The position numbers were made by a program, and so were the translations under genes. Shown here piece by piece: positions 54,493 through 63,067 of a DNA stretch of 64,000 nt (position 1 is the first letter of the stretch; each line of letters starts with the position of its first letter). The stretch comes from Paenibacillus sp. HW567 (GTDB lineage Bacteria > Bacillota > Bacilli > Paenibacillales > Paenibacillaceae), in assembly GCF_000374185.1 (NCBI RefSeq), contig NZ_KB910518.1:1544546-1608545 (forward strand), given 5' to 3'. Below the pieces are notes generated by a model. The model did no database searches. It was not told the origin of the DNA and was given only the letters and a program-made list of their open reading frames with translations.

Positions 54493-55506
54493 ATGCTGCA
54501 TATTGTCAACGGTGATGTTGTCGGCGACATGCTGAAGAAGGGGATCGTCCAGGGCGATGTGCTGGTATGGAGAGAAATTTACTCTTCCGGTCCCATATTT
54601 GAAGAACTTTCCGGGCCAAAAGAGCGCATTGGGCGTGCCCAATACTTGGAGCAAAGACTCGGCATCCCCTCTGCTGAATACATAGCGAACTGTGAGGAAC
54701 AAGAGAAAAAGCTTCGCAATTCAGCCCGGTACCACGAAATCGTATTATGGTTTGAGCATGACCTGTTCGATCAGAGCATGCTTGCTTACCTGCTGCATTG
54801 GTTCAAAAGGCATAAGCTTGACCGCACGAAGCTAAGTCTGCTCTGTATCGGAGAGTTTCCGGGAATTGAGCGGTTCCACGGTCTTGGCCAGCTTTCGCCG
54901 GACCAGCTCAAAACCTTATCCGGGACCTGGCGGACGATCGGGCGGCAAGAAATGGAGCTTGGAAGCGGGCTGTGGCAGGCATACGCATCTCCAGACCCCG
55001 TTCTAATGGCTGATTTGCTGGAAAAGAAGAGAGCGGACCTGGAAGCTTCTGCCCTACCTTTTGCCTACGAAGCCTTCAGAGCCCATTTATCGCGGTTGCC
55101 TTCGCTACGCTCCGGTCTGGGGATCGTGGAACAGACAACACTTGAAGCCGTACGGGCTGGAGTCGGTACGCCGCTGGAGCTGTTCCGTCAGGTTACGGAC
55201 ACGCTGCATGTTCTCGGCATGGGGGATCTTGAATATTGGAAATTTCTCCGCGCCTTGGCGGTGGGCAGCCATCCTTTAATCAGTATTGACGGCGTGATAA
55301 AGGTGGAGGATTTCAGGGGAATCCCGGGCTTTCTGAACCGTCATGTGGCCCTGACTGAGCTGGGGGGACAAATATTGGACGGAGCGGCAGACCGCGTAGC
55401 GGTTCAAGGGATAGACGAGTGGTATGGAGGCCTGCATTTACAGGGGGATGACGTGCCGTGGCGGTGGGACAGCTCAGCCGGGAGGCTGGCAGGGAGAACA
55501 TTTTAA
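54493..55506 (+). CDS. DUF1835 domain protein
   Basis: The start is set at ATG 54493 after GAAGGAGG, giving 337 residues; the longer frame from 54400 has no ribosome site. It begins MLHIVNGDVVGDMLKKGIVQ, the DUF1835 signature, with LVWREIYSSGP a little further on. The C-terminal half includes the conserved IVEQTTLEAV and LGMGDLEYWKF segments. The family is widespread in Bacillales and its function is not established. It stands alone and is followed by a terminator. Confidence 0.85.
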   Translation: MLHIVNGDVVGDMLKKGIVQGDVLVWREIYSSGPIFEELSGPKERIGRAQYLEQRLGIPSAEYIANCEEQEKKLRNSARYHEIVLWFEHDLFDQSMLAYLLHWFKRHKLDRTKLSLLCIGEFPGIERFHGLGQLSPDQLKTLSGTWRTIGRQEMELGSGLWQAYASPDPVLMADLLEKKRADLEASALPFAYEAFRAHLSRLPSLRSGLGIVEQTTLEAVRAGVGTPLELFRQVTDTLHVLGMGDLEYWKFLRALAVGSHPLISIDGVIKVEDFRGIPGFLNRHVALTELGGQILDGAADRVAVQGIDEWYGGLHLQGDDVPWRWDSSAGRLAGRTF

Positions 55507-55546
55507 CGGCTGCAACTGACGAAGGGTTTTGGAAAAGGGTGCTGAG

Positions 55547-55576
55547 GGATCTCCTTGCTGCAAGGGGATCTTTTGT
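55547..55576 (+). terminator. Terminator after the DUF1835 gene
   Basis: GGATCTCCTTG-CTG-CAAGGGGATC with a one-base bulge (55547-55570) is followed by TTTTGTT. The rest of the gap up to 55806 contains nothing recognisable. Confidence 0.85.
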
Positions 55577-55806
55577 TATATTTACCAATTAACTGGTTTG
55601 AGAAAATGATGGGTGGTATGATTGGATTATAAATCCGCCAGTGGGCAATGAAATACGGCCTACGTCATTAAGTGAAAAAAAATACAGCTTTGTGCCTTTG
55701 GAATCATTGTAAGCCAATGAGATTATATTCTAAACTGATTAAGCCGATGTAATAACTACCGGGCGAAACAAAAACTAAACAGAGTAACCTTTTGGAGGAG
55801 AGTACC

Positions 55807-56016
55807 ATGGCTAGAAAACATTTTATTTGCAGTAAATGCGGCTGTAAAGATTACGCTGTGGATCAATTCCAGGCTACCGGCGGCAACTTTGCGAAGCTTT
55901 TTGATGTTCAGAATAAGAAATTCATAACGATTAGCTGCCAGGAATGCGGCTACACTGAGCTGTATAAGGCGAACACGTCCACCGGATTGAATATACTTGA
56001 TTTTTTGATAGGCTAA
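55807..56016 (+). CDS. Zinc-ribbon protein (69 aa)
   Basis: ATG 55807 follows TTGGAGGAG. Two Cys pairs (CSKCGCKDY at residues 8-16; CQECGYTELY near 46-55) form a zinc ribbon, and the C-terminus ends LNILDFLIG. This matches the small nucleic-acid-binding zinc-ribbon proteins of DUF2082 type found in Firmicutes. The precise role is unknown. Confidence 0.75.
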   Translation: MARKHFICSKCGCKDYAVDQFQATGGNFAKLFDVQNKKFITISCQECGYTELYKANTSTGLNILDFLIG

Positions 56017-56056
56017 CCCTTGCAAGTGCTACTCAATCCAATGGGGAATGTGGTGC

Positions 56057-56330
56057 TTAAAATACCGTGTAACCTTCTCCAGCTCGGACGTTAGTATAAA
56101 TCCCGGCCTGTGTCAGGACCTCCAGGGACAGTCTGGAATTCTGAAAGGTATTTGCCGCTTGATCCTCTTGCAGTATTGCATCTTTGGGTATTCCTAACCG
56201 GACCCCTTCATCCCGTAAAAATGCCCACTCCGTTGTCCCCGCATTAGGGGTTGCACCTCCTGAAGGAAGTACAAAAGGCGCCAATCCCTGATGGTATGGT
56301 ATAAAGCTGCTCCCCTCTCATATCGGTATA
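56057..56330 (-). pseudogene. YdcF/DUF218-like protein fragment
   Basis: The minus strand encodes APFVLPSGGATPNAGTTEW, then FLRDEGVRLGIPKDAILQED and an NTF-type segment. This is the middle of YdcF/SanA-like proteins (DUF218), including the conserved SGG and E-x-D motifs. Upstream the homology continues out of frame (HQGLAP near 56290). The last ~90 residues are missing. No start with a ribosome site is present, so it is a remnant. Confidence 0.65.
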
Positions 56331-56469
56331 ATCCATATTTTAGCTTAATACTTTGCTCCTATTGCATTTAAGATGGAAGGGGAAGTAATCTTTTACATAG
56401 AATGATAATTAGTGATGGCAGAAAGGGCAGTTTTTAGCCGCATTTTTCAAAAGGGGGCAGAAAACAGGC

Positions 56470-57048
56470 ATGACCTATTCACAAGTCACCAAAAATGCAT
56501 TGGCCCGCTCACTCAAAAAGCTGATGCTCACCAAGCCGCTCCACAAAATCACCATTCAGCAGCTTACCGCCGACTGCGGCGTGACCCGGCATACCTTTTA
56601 CAATCATTTTCAGGATATCTATGAGCTGCTGGGCTGGGTTTATCAGACCGAAATTATTGAAGGGCTTGAGCAATACCGCAATGCCGCCGGCTGGAAGCAA
56701 GGGTTCCTGAGCGTGCTGTACTATACCCAGAGCAACAAAACCATCTGCCTGAACACCTTCCATTCCCTGGGGCGTGAGCATCTGGAGAAGTTTCTGTACG
56801 GCGTGATTTATGGCGTCATGATCAAGGTTGTGGAGGAGCTGGATGCGCTGGAGGAGGTGCAGGCAAACGTCCCGGCCAAGCAGGAAATCGCTGATTTCTA
56901 TACACTGGCTATACTGGAGCAGGTGATCCATTGGCTAAAAGCGGGAGCGAACTCCGACCCGGCCCAGATCGTGGGCAAGGTCGCCCGGATTATGGACGGC
57001 AGCATCTCCCGCAGTCTGGCTAAATACCAAACCGCTGCGATAAAATGA
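56470..57048 (+). CDS. TetR-family regulator
   Basis: This 192-residue protein starts at ATG 56470. The N-terminal HTH (about 20-60: ITIQQLTADCGVTRHTFYNH, then FQDIYELLGW) is the canonical TetR recognition region. The C-terminal domain is helical and Trp-poor, like the DhaS/YxaF-type subfamily. It precedes the oleate hydratase gene in the same direction, with 350 bp between them, and may control it. Confidence 0.9.
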   Translation: MTYSQVTKNALARSLKKLMLTKPLHKITIQQLTADCGVTRHTFYNHFQDIYELLGWVYQTEIIEGLEQYRNAAGWKQGFLSVLYYTQSNKTICLNTFHSLGREHLEKFLYGVIYGVMIKVVEELDALEEVQANVPAKQEIADFYTLAILEQVIHWLKAGANSDPAQIVGKVARIMDGSISRSLAKYQTAAIK

Positions 57049-57124
57049 GCTAAATACTATACTTGAAAAGGTGAGAAGTAGCGGAGGGGAAGTTTGGAAC
57101 TGGAGGAGCGGTAGCGACCGCCTT

Positions 57125-57177
57125 TATGTTTGGATTTCTACCGCAGCTAGCGGTTTCAATCAGGAAATCCAAACATA
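57125..57177. repeat. Long inverted repeat with inner hairpin
   Basis: TATGTTTGGATTTC (57125-57138) pairs with GAAATCCAAACATA (57164-57177) around an inner CCGC-AGCTA-GCGG stem. A half copy GTCCAAACATTCCCC follows near 57190. It has no T-run. It looks like a dispersed intergenic repeat or an operator region between the TetR regulator and oleate hydratase. Confidence 0.6.
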
Positions 57178-57397
57178 ACAGCGGCCGGAAGTCCAAACAT
57201 TCCCCGCAGTTACGGCCATTCACCAAGAAGACCCCAAAGCTTCAGCTCATTTTATCCAAATAAATGACACAATTCCCGCCGTATGTGTAAACCCTGTACA
57301 GAAGCGGGTAGCTGTCCATAGAATTCTTTTCTCCCGCCGGGTATAGTGAAGCCATTCAAAGGCACTTAACCTGGCGATAGAGGAAGGGACGGAAACT

Positions 57398-59092
57398 ATG
57401 GGAACTTATCAAAGAATTCACCCGCTGGTACAGGAAGGCATCGCATCGAGAAAAGCATATCTGATCGGAGGAGGCATCGGCTCGCTGTCGGCGGCGGCTT
57501 TTCTGATCCGTGACGGGCATATACCCGGCCGGAACATTCACATTCTGGAGCAATCGGCCGTTTATGGCGGTTCGATGGACGGAGCAGGCAATGCCAAGGA
57601 TGGCTACAGCGCCCGGGGCGGACGCGAGATCGAGGAGCATTTTGAATGCTTCATGGAGCTGTTCGGCTTCATTCCATCGCTGACCAATCCCGACCGGACA
57701 GTGCTGGACGAATTCCGTGAGCTGAACCTTGCCGAGCCGATTGAATCCCACTGCCGTCTGGTGGAAAATGCGGGTCAGAAGGCCGATTTCTCCTCACTCG
57801 GACTGTCTACGGCGCATGCGCTGCAACTGGGTAAGCTGGCAATGGTGACCGAAGAGAAGCTGGGTGCGGTGACGATTGAGCAGTTTTTTGACCCAAGCTT
57901 TCTGGAAACGAACTTCTGGTATTTCTGGCGCTCAATGTTCGCCTTCGAGAACTGGCACAGCGTGGTTGAGGTCAAGCGCTACATGGAACGGTTCATGCAC
58001 CTGATTTCGGGAATGAATCAACTGAAGGGCATACTGCATACGGAATACAACCAGTTCGATTCGCTGATTCTTCCGCTGATGAAATGGCTGGAGAGCAAGG
58101 GCGTTCATTTTGACAAAGGGCACCAGGTTACCGATCTGGATGTGGATTTCAGCGGCGGCGAGAAGACCGTTACAGCGATTCATGTCCTGGTGAACGGAGC
58201 TCCGAAGAAGATTTCAACCTCGCGCAGCGATCTGGTGATGGTAACGAACGGCTCCATGACAGAGAATTCCACCCTTGGCGACCTGGAGCATCCGGCGATC
58301 CTCAACCGTTCGGTCACAGAGCGCGGCTGCTGGAGTCTATGGGAGAAGCTTGCCGCCAAATCCCCGGATTTCGGCCGTCCTGAAGTGTTCTGCGGGGATA
58401 TCGACAAGAGTAAATGGCTTTCTTTTACGATGACTTTTACAGATGATGAAATCGTATTCCCTTACCTGCTGGAGCTGACCGGCGATCTGCCGGGGATGGG
58501 CGGCGTGGTCACGATTAAGGATTCCAACTGGATGATGTCGTGGACCGCACCGAAGCAGCCGCATTTCATTAACCAGCCGGACAATGTGAAGGTGCTGTGG
58601 GCGTATGGCCTCTTCCCGGATGCCCAAGGCAACTACATCCAAAAGAAAATGAGTGATTGTACCGGACGCGAGCTGCTGGAGGAACTGTGCTACCACATCG
58701 GGCTGAAGGACCGCATCCCGGAAATTCTGGCTCATACCACCAACGTCATTCCTTGTATGATGCCTTATATCACCTCACAGTTCATGCCGCGCGTTGCCGG
58801 CGACCGTCCGCAGGTTGTACCGCAGGGCAGCACGAACCTGGCATTCCTCGGCCAATTCGCCGAAGTGCCGGACGATTGTGTGTTTACCGTGGAATATTCG
58901 GTGAGATCGGCGATGATGGCCGTCTACAGCCTGCTGGCGCTGGAAAAAGAAGTGATTCCTGTACATCCAAGCAAATTCGATGTGCGTGTGCTGCTGACCG
59001 CCGTACGGACCTGTCTCGGCAACAAGCCGCTGCCACTTGACCAGACGCTGGGCCAGCTTTTATCGGGAACGGTTATTTCGAAGCTGCTGTAA
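57398..59092 (+). CDS. ohyA: Oleate hydratase (myosin-cross-reactive antigen family)
   Basis: This 564-residue protein starts at ATG 57398 after GAGGAAGGG. The FAD-binding motif IGGGIGSLSAAAFLIRDG (residues ~22-39) is followed by the family hallmarks GGSMDG, GGREIEEHFEC, NFWYFWRSMFAFENWHS and HTEYNQFDS. A further segment is CMMPYITSQFMPR. The enzyme hydrates the cis-9 double bond of oleate or palmitoleate to 10-hydroxy fatty acids, a detoxification of antimicrobial fatty acids, and is membrane-associated through its C-terminus. It is monocistronic and is followed by a terminator. Confidence 0.95.
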   Translation: MGTYQRIHPLVQEGIASRKAYLIGGGIGSLSAAAFLIRDGHIPGRNIHILEQSAVYGGSMDGAGNAKDGYSARGGREIEEHFECFMELFGFIPSLTNPDRTVLDEFRELNLAEPIESHCRLVENAGQKADFSSLGLSTAHALQLGKLAMVTEEKLGAVTIEQFFDPSFLETNFWYFWRSMFAFENWHSVVEVKRYMERFMHLISGMNQLKGILHTEYNQFDSLILPLMKWLESKGVHFDKGHQVTDLDVDFSGGEKTVTAIHVLVNGAPKKISTSRSDLVMVTNGSMTENSTLGDLEHPAILNRSVTERGCWSLWEKLAAKSPDFGRPEVFCGDIDKSKWLSFTMTFTDDEIVFPYLLELTGDLPGMGGVVTIKDSNWMMSWTAPKQPHFINQPDNVKVLWAYGLFPDAQGNYIQKKMSDCTGRELLEELCYHIGLKDRIPEILAHTTNVIPCMMPYITSQFMPRVAGDRPQVVPQGSTNLAFLGQFAEVPDDCVFTVEYSVRSAMMAVYSLLALEKEVIPVHPSKFDVRVLLTAVRTCLGNKPLPLDQTLGQLLSGTVISKLL

Positions 59093-59102
59093 CATGAACA
59101 TT

Positions 59103-59150
59103 AGGAGTCCTGAGAGCCATTGCTGGCAATTGGGACTTCTTTTTTTTTTG
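59103..59150 (+). terminator. Terminator after oleate hydratase
   Basis: AGGAGTCC pairs with GGGACTTCT around an inner GCCA/TGGC stem, followed by a T-run of about ten. Confidence 0.85.
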
Positions 59151-59269
59151 CGCATCGGCTCAAGACTCTTCTTAAGAGAATTAAAAATCATAACCAGTGA
59201 CATCTTTCGACATCTTATTGAAGAAAATAGTGCTATTATGATATAAAATTTCCTCTGGAGGGACCCGCT

Positions 59270-59491
59270 GTGAAAAAGATACTGGGCAGAATCGCAGTCG
59301 CACTGCTGCTGTTGACGTTTGTGGCTATTGTGCTGTGCTTCTATTTTGACAAGTTTACGTATGCGTACTCCATAATCCTGGTGCTGTTCTTCATCTTTGC
59401 CGGGATGGGCCAGATCTACAAGCTGAAGAATGATGAGTATATGTTCCGCAAAACAAGCCGGCGCTATGAGTATGAGGATTACACCAGATAG
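59270..59491 (+). CDS. Small membrane protein (73 aa)
   Basis: GTG 59270 follows CTGGAGGGA. Two hydrophobic helices (ILGRIAVALLLLTFVAIVLC; YSIILVLFFIFAGMGQIY) and a Tyr/Arg-rich tail (RRYEYEDYTR) are seen. It has no family assignment and is closed by a good terminator, so it is an independent unit. Confidence 0.65.
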   Translation: MKKILGRIAVALLLLTFVAIVLCFYFDKFTYAYSIILVLFFIFAGMGQIYKLKNDEYMFRKTSRRYEYEDYTR

Positions 59492-59525
59492 AGTGCAAGC
59501 ATTACCCATAAACTTCAAAACCAAA

Positions 59526-59577
59526 ACCCCGGGCAAAAGTCGCTATTCTAGGATGCTTGCCGGGGGTTTTTTGCTGT
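59526..59577 (+). terminator. Terminator before the iron-uptake operon
   Basis: CCCCGGGCAA...TTGCCGGGGG followed by TTTTTTGC forms a strong stem with a T-run. Confidence 0.88.
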
Positions 59578-59653
59578 GCTCAAAGGCGGATGCCGCCCGG
59601 AGTTTACATTTGCCCATTGCCAAAATACGGCTCTTTCCTTTACAATACTATAA

Positions 59654-59668
59654 TGATAATGATTATCA
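59654..59668 (+). promoter_or_regulatory. Fur box
   Basis: TGATAATGATTATCA is a perfect 7-1-7 inverted repeat matching the Bacillus Fur box. It lies 25 bp before the first permease start and overlaps the expected promoter, so iron represses the operon through Fur. Confidence 0.92.
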
Positions 59669-59693
59669 ATTTCATGAGGAAAAGGTGGAAGGT

Positions 59694-60752
59694 ATGAGTC
59701 TGCAGTCAGCAGCCGGTAATAAGGCTGGCCAGCGACAGAATGACGTGAAGCTTCGTTCACGCCCTTGGGCAGCTACGCTGATCCTGATCGGTGGCCTGAT
59801 TGCCCTTGTGCTGGGCATTGCAGTATCGGTCTCGTTCGGCGCTGCGGATATTAAGCTGTCCGTGGTATGGAGCGCTATTTTTCAGTTCAACCCTGATATT
59901 ACGGATCATCAGATCATTCGTGAGCTTCGGCTGCCGCGCGTGCTTGGCGGTGCTATGATCGGTGCGAGCTTTGCAGTAGCGGGAGCGATTATGCAGGGAA
60001 TGACCCGCAATCCGCTGGCGGATTCAGGGCTGATGGGCATTAATTCGGGCGCAGGCTTTGCGCTGGCGCTTTGTTTTGCTTTTTATCCGAATCTGTCGTT
60101 TATGTATTTGATTCTATATGCTTTTGCGGGGGCGGGAGCTGGTGCAGGTATTGTCTATGGCATCGGGGCGTTCGCCAAAGGCGGACTTACGCCTGCAAGG
60201 CTGGTATTGGCAGGTGCGGCCTTCAGTGCACTGCTCTCGGCACTTAGCGAAGGTATAGCACTGTATTTCCGAATCGGACAAGACTTGGCCTTCTGGTATG
60301 CGGGAGGCGTAGCAGGAACGAAATGGTTCCAACTGAAGATTATGTTTCCCTGGGTCTTCGGGGCAATTCTTGGGGCAATCGTATTATCCCGCTCCATTAC
60401 CATGCTCAGTTTGGGTGAGGACATTGCTAAGGGGCTGGGGCAGCGCACCGGCCTGGTTAAGCTGGCGGGCGCTGTGCTCGTTCTGATTCTTGCTGGCTCG
60501 TCGGTATCTGTCGTGGGGGCTGTTGGCTTCATAGGCCTGATTATTCCCCATTTGACGCGGCATTTGGTAGGCGTGGATTACAGGTGGATTATTCCCTGCT
60601 CTGCTATCCTTGGCAGTCTGCTGGTGGTATTGGCCGACCTGGGTTCCAGAATGATCATTCCGCAGCATGAAACCCCGCTGGGCGCGATTATTGCGCTTAT
60701 CGGCGTTCCTTTCTTTCTGTATCTGGCCCGCAAAGAAAGAAGGGAGCTGTAA
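59694..60752 (+). CDS. FecCD-family siderophore ABC permease
   Basis: The start is set at ATG 59694 after GGTGGAAGG, downstream of the Fur box, giving 352 residues; a longer open frame upstream runs through the terminator and is rejected. About nine to ten membrane helices are present, with the family motifs RELRLPRVLGGAMIGASFAV, AIMQGMTRNPLADSGLMGIN and VGFIGLIIPHLTRHLVG. It forms a heterodimeric channel with the next protein. No binding protein or ATPase gene is adjacent, so these must come from elsewhere. Confidence 0.93.
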   Translation: MSLQSAAGNKAGQRQNDVKLRSRPWAATLILIGGLIALVLGIAVSVSFGAADIKLSVVWSAIFQFNPDITDHQIIRELRLPRVLGGAMIGASFAVAGAIMQGMTRNPLADSGLMGINSGAGFALALCFAFYPNLSFMYLILYAFAGAGAGAGIVYGIGAFAKGGLTPARLVLAGAAFSALLSALSEGIALYFRIGQDLAFWYAGGVAGTKWFQLKIMFPWVFGAILGAIVLSRSITMLSLGEDIAKGLGQRTGLVKLAGAVLVLILAGSSVSVVGAVGFIGLIIPHLTRHLVGVDYRWIIPCSAILGSLLVVLADLGSRMIIPQHETPLGAIIALIGVPFFLYLARKERREL

Positions 60753-61792
60753 TGGTGCAGAGAACAACAAGAACGATGTCCTCCGATGCGGCTAGACGCA
60801 GACGCGGACTGCAGGTGCTGGCTGTTTTGTCGGCTTTGATTGTGATTGTGTTTATTGTCAGTATGAATACAGGATACATACGCTTGACTCCGCTCGAGTT
60901 GCTGGATACGATGCTCGGCAAGGGAACGGACAAGCAGGAGCTGATCTTGTTTGACTTCCGGCTGCCGCGGATCGTCATTTCCGTTCTGATTGGTGCGGGG
61001 CTAGCAGTTTCAGGCGCGGTGATGCAGGGGGTATTCCGCAATGACCTTGCCGATCCCGGAATTCTGGGGATTAACGCCGGAGCGGGCCTTATGGTAATGC
61101 TGCTGGTATCCTTTTATCCGACAACCTCCGCTGCGCCTGTATATTTGCTGCCGCTGGTGGCATTTGCCGGAGCGGCCCTTACGGCTGCCTTGATTTATAT
61201 TCTTGCTTACAAACGGCATCAGGGCATTTCCCCGATTCGGCTGCTTCTGACAGGGGTAGCTGTTGCAGCGGGCATGAGTGCAGCAATGATTGTGCTGACC
61301 CTGCGGCTGGACCCGGACAAATATCAGTTTGTCGCTACTTGGCTGGCGGGTAGTATTTGGGGAACCAACTGGAAATTCGTGCTTTCCCTGCTGCCCTGGA
61401 TTGTGATTCTGTTACCCTTTGTCTTTTATAAAGCGAGGGTGATGAATGTACTGAATCTGGGCGAGCAGACCGCCACCGGTCTTGGAGCGGCAGTAAACAG
61501 GGAGCAATTTCGCCTGCTTGCAGCGGCGGTAGGGCTGGCGGCGGCAAGTGTTGCCGTGAGCGGCGGAATCGGGTTTGTTGGGTTGATTGGACCGCATCTC
61601 GCCCGGCGGCTGGTTGGTCCAAAGCATCAGTTGATGCTTCCGGCTTCGGCGCTGCTTGGATCGCTGCTGGTCATTACGGCGGATACGATTGGCCGCTGGA
61701 TTCTACAGCCTTCCGAAATTCCGACCGGGATTGTTGTAGCCGTTATCGGCGCCCCTTATTTTCTTTATTTGCTGGCCCGGACCAAGGCCTAA
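60752..61792 (+). CDS. FecCD-family siderophore ABC permease, second subunit
   Basis: The start ATG 60752 overlaps the previous stop by one base (TAATG), giving 346 residues. The motifs are DFRLPRIVISVLIGAGLAVS, AVMQGVFRNDLADPGILGIN and IGFVGLIGPHLARRLVG. It is the FhuG/FecD-like partner of the preceding subunit. Confidence 0.93.
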   Translation: MVQRTTRTMSSDAARRRRGLQVLAVLSALIVIVFIVSMNTGYIRLTPLELLDTMLGKGTDKQELILFDFRLPRIVISVLIGAGLAVSGAVMQGVFRNDLADPGILGINAGAGLMVMLLVSFYPTTSAAPVYLLPLVAFAGAALTAALIYILAYKRHQGISPIRLLLTGVAVAAGMSAAMIVLTLRLDPDKYQFVATWLAGSIWGTNWKFVLSLLPWIVILLPFVFYKARVMNVLNLGEQTATGLGAAVNREQFRLLAAAVGLAAASVAVSGGIGFVGLIGPHLARRLVGPKHQLMLPASALLGSLLVITADTIGRWILQPSEIPTGIVVAVIGAPYFLYLLARTKA

Positions 61793-61868
61793 CTATATCA
61801 GTTGAACTGAATTTAGAAGCTGAGATTTGTACAACTGAAGACTTACATTATACCTATGGAGGGATATC

Positions 61869-62909
61869 ATGAAGAGTCCACTGGAGTTATACGATGTGAC
61901 CATTATTGGCGGAGGTCCCGCCGGGATGTATACAGCCTTCTATAGCGGTATGAGAGATTTGAAGACGAAGCTGATTGAAGCGAAGGAAGAGCTGGGTGGC
62001 AGAATGCTTATCTATCCGGAGAAAATGATCTGGGATGTGGGAGGCGTTACCCCGATTCTTTGCCGGAAGCTGATTGACCAGCTCGCAGAGCAGGCCCGGA
62101 CCTTTGATCCAACGATCATTTTGGGGCAGCAGATCATTGCCCAGGAGCGGCAGGAGGACGGCACATACCTTCTGACCTCGGCTACCGGTGAGCAGCATTG
62201 GACGCGTACAATTATTCTTACCATCGGCTACGGTATCCTGCAGATGGCGAAGCTGGAGATTGAGGGAGCGGACCGTTACGAGGTGACGAACCTCCATTAT
62301 ACTGTGCAGGAGCTGGAGCCGTTCCGCGGCAAGCGGGTGCTGATTTCCGGCGGAGGGGATTCGGCGGTGGATTGGGCCAACGAGCTGGAGTCCATTGCTG
62401 CCAGCGTGACGATTGTACACCGGCGCGATCAGTTCGGCGGCCATGAGAAGAACATCGCGCGCATGAAGGCTTCCTCCGTTGATGTGCGTGTTCTGCATAC
62501 GGTTAGCCAACTGCACAGCACCAATGGGGAAGAAATTGACAAGGTTACGGTCAGCCATGTTGAATCCGGCGCAAGTGAACAGCTTGAGGTGGACGCAGTG
62601 ATTGTGAACCATGGTCTGAAGAGTGATTTCGGCCCCCTGAGAGAGTGGGGACTGGATATGGGCGAATGGTGTGCGAACGTCAGCGGGAGACTTGAGACGA
62701 ACCTGCCTGGTGTTTTTGCCGCAGGGGACTTTGTAGACTACACCAGCAAGGTCCGGCTGATTGCCGGTACCTTCACCGATGCGGTACTGGCACTGAACAG
62801 TGCAAAGCTGTATATAGATCCTGAGGCTCCCAAGGTAGCCTATGTCTCCTCGCATAATGACCGGTTCAAGGAGAAGAACAAAGCGCTTGGTGTAAGCGAC
62901 GAACACTAG
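61869..62909 (+). CDS. Thioredoxin-reductase-like ferredoxin-NADP+ reductase
   Basis: This 346-residue protein starts at ATG 61869 after GGAGGG. The FAD motif [19 protein letters not shown] (N-terminus), the NADPH motif [18 protein letters not shown] (about residue 158) and the C-terminal FAD contact [11 protein letters not shown] are all present. It lacks the CxxC pair of thioredoxin reductase, as in YumC/YcgT-type ferredoxin reductases. Located 77 bp behind the siderophore permeases, it may deliver electrons for reductive release of iron. It may share the Fur-controlled transcript; no terminator is seen in the gap. Confidence 0.88.
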   Translation: MKSPLELYDVTIIGGGPAGMYTAFYSGMRDLKTKLIEAKEELGGRMLIYPEKMIWDVGGVTPILCRKLIDQLAEQARTFDPTIILGQQIIAQERQEDGTYLLTSATGEQHWTRTIILTIGYGILQMAKLEIEGADRYEVTNLHYTVQELEPFRGKRVLISGGGDSAVDWANELESIAASVTIVHRRDQFGGHEKNIARMKASSVDVRVLHTVSQLHSTNGEEIDKVTVSHVESGASEQLEVDAVIVNHGLKSDFGPLREWGLDMGEWCANVSGRLETNLPGVFAAGDFVDYTSKVRLIAGTFTDAVLALNSAKLYIDPEAPKVAYVSSHNDRFKEKNKALGVSDEH

Positions 62910-62940
62910 CAGGCATAGTATTACGGAAGTACGGCACGCT

Positions 62941-62986
62941 AAGAGGCCGCCCGTGTGTAGAGAATTCTACATGCAGGCGGCCTCTT
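62941..62986. terminator. Strong hairpin between the reductase and germination genes
   Basis: AAGAGGCCGCC (62941-62951) pairs with GGCGGCCTCTT (62976-62986) around an AT-rich inner stem (GTAGA/TCTAC). The T-run is weak (TTGCTGCTCT), so efficiency is uncertain. Confidence 0.7.
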
Positions 62987-63067
62987 GCTGCTCTGTGCTT
63001 GAGCCTATTCCATAAGCTGCATAAAAAGGGGATAGCGGGCGAATAGTATGATCAGGAGGTGCTGATA

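Noticed and set aside
59430..59693. Long N-terminal extension of the first FecCD permease
   Set aside because: It would run through the end of the small membrane protein, a terminator and the Fur box; ATG 59694 has a proper ribosome site.
61887..62906. 339-codon antisense frame over the flavoprotein gene
   Set aside because: It is a high-GC shadow of 61869-62909, with low-complexity composition and no ribosome site.
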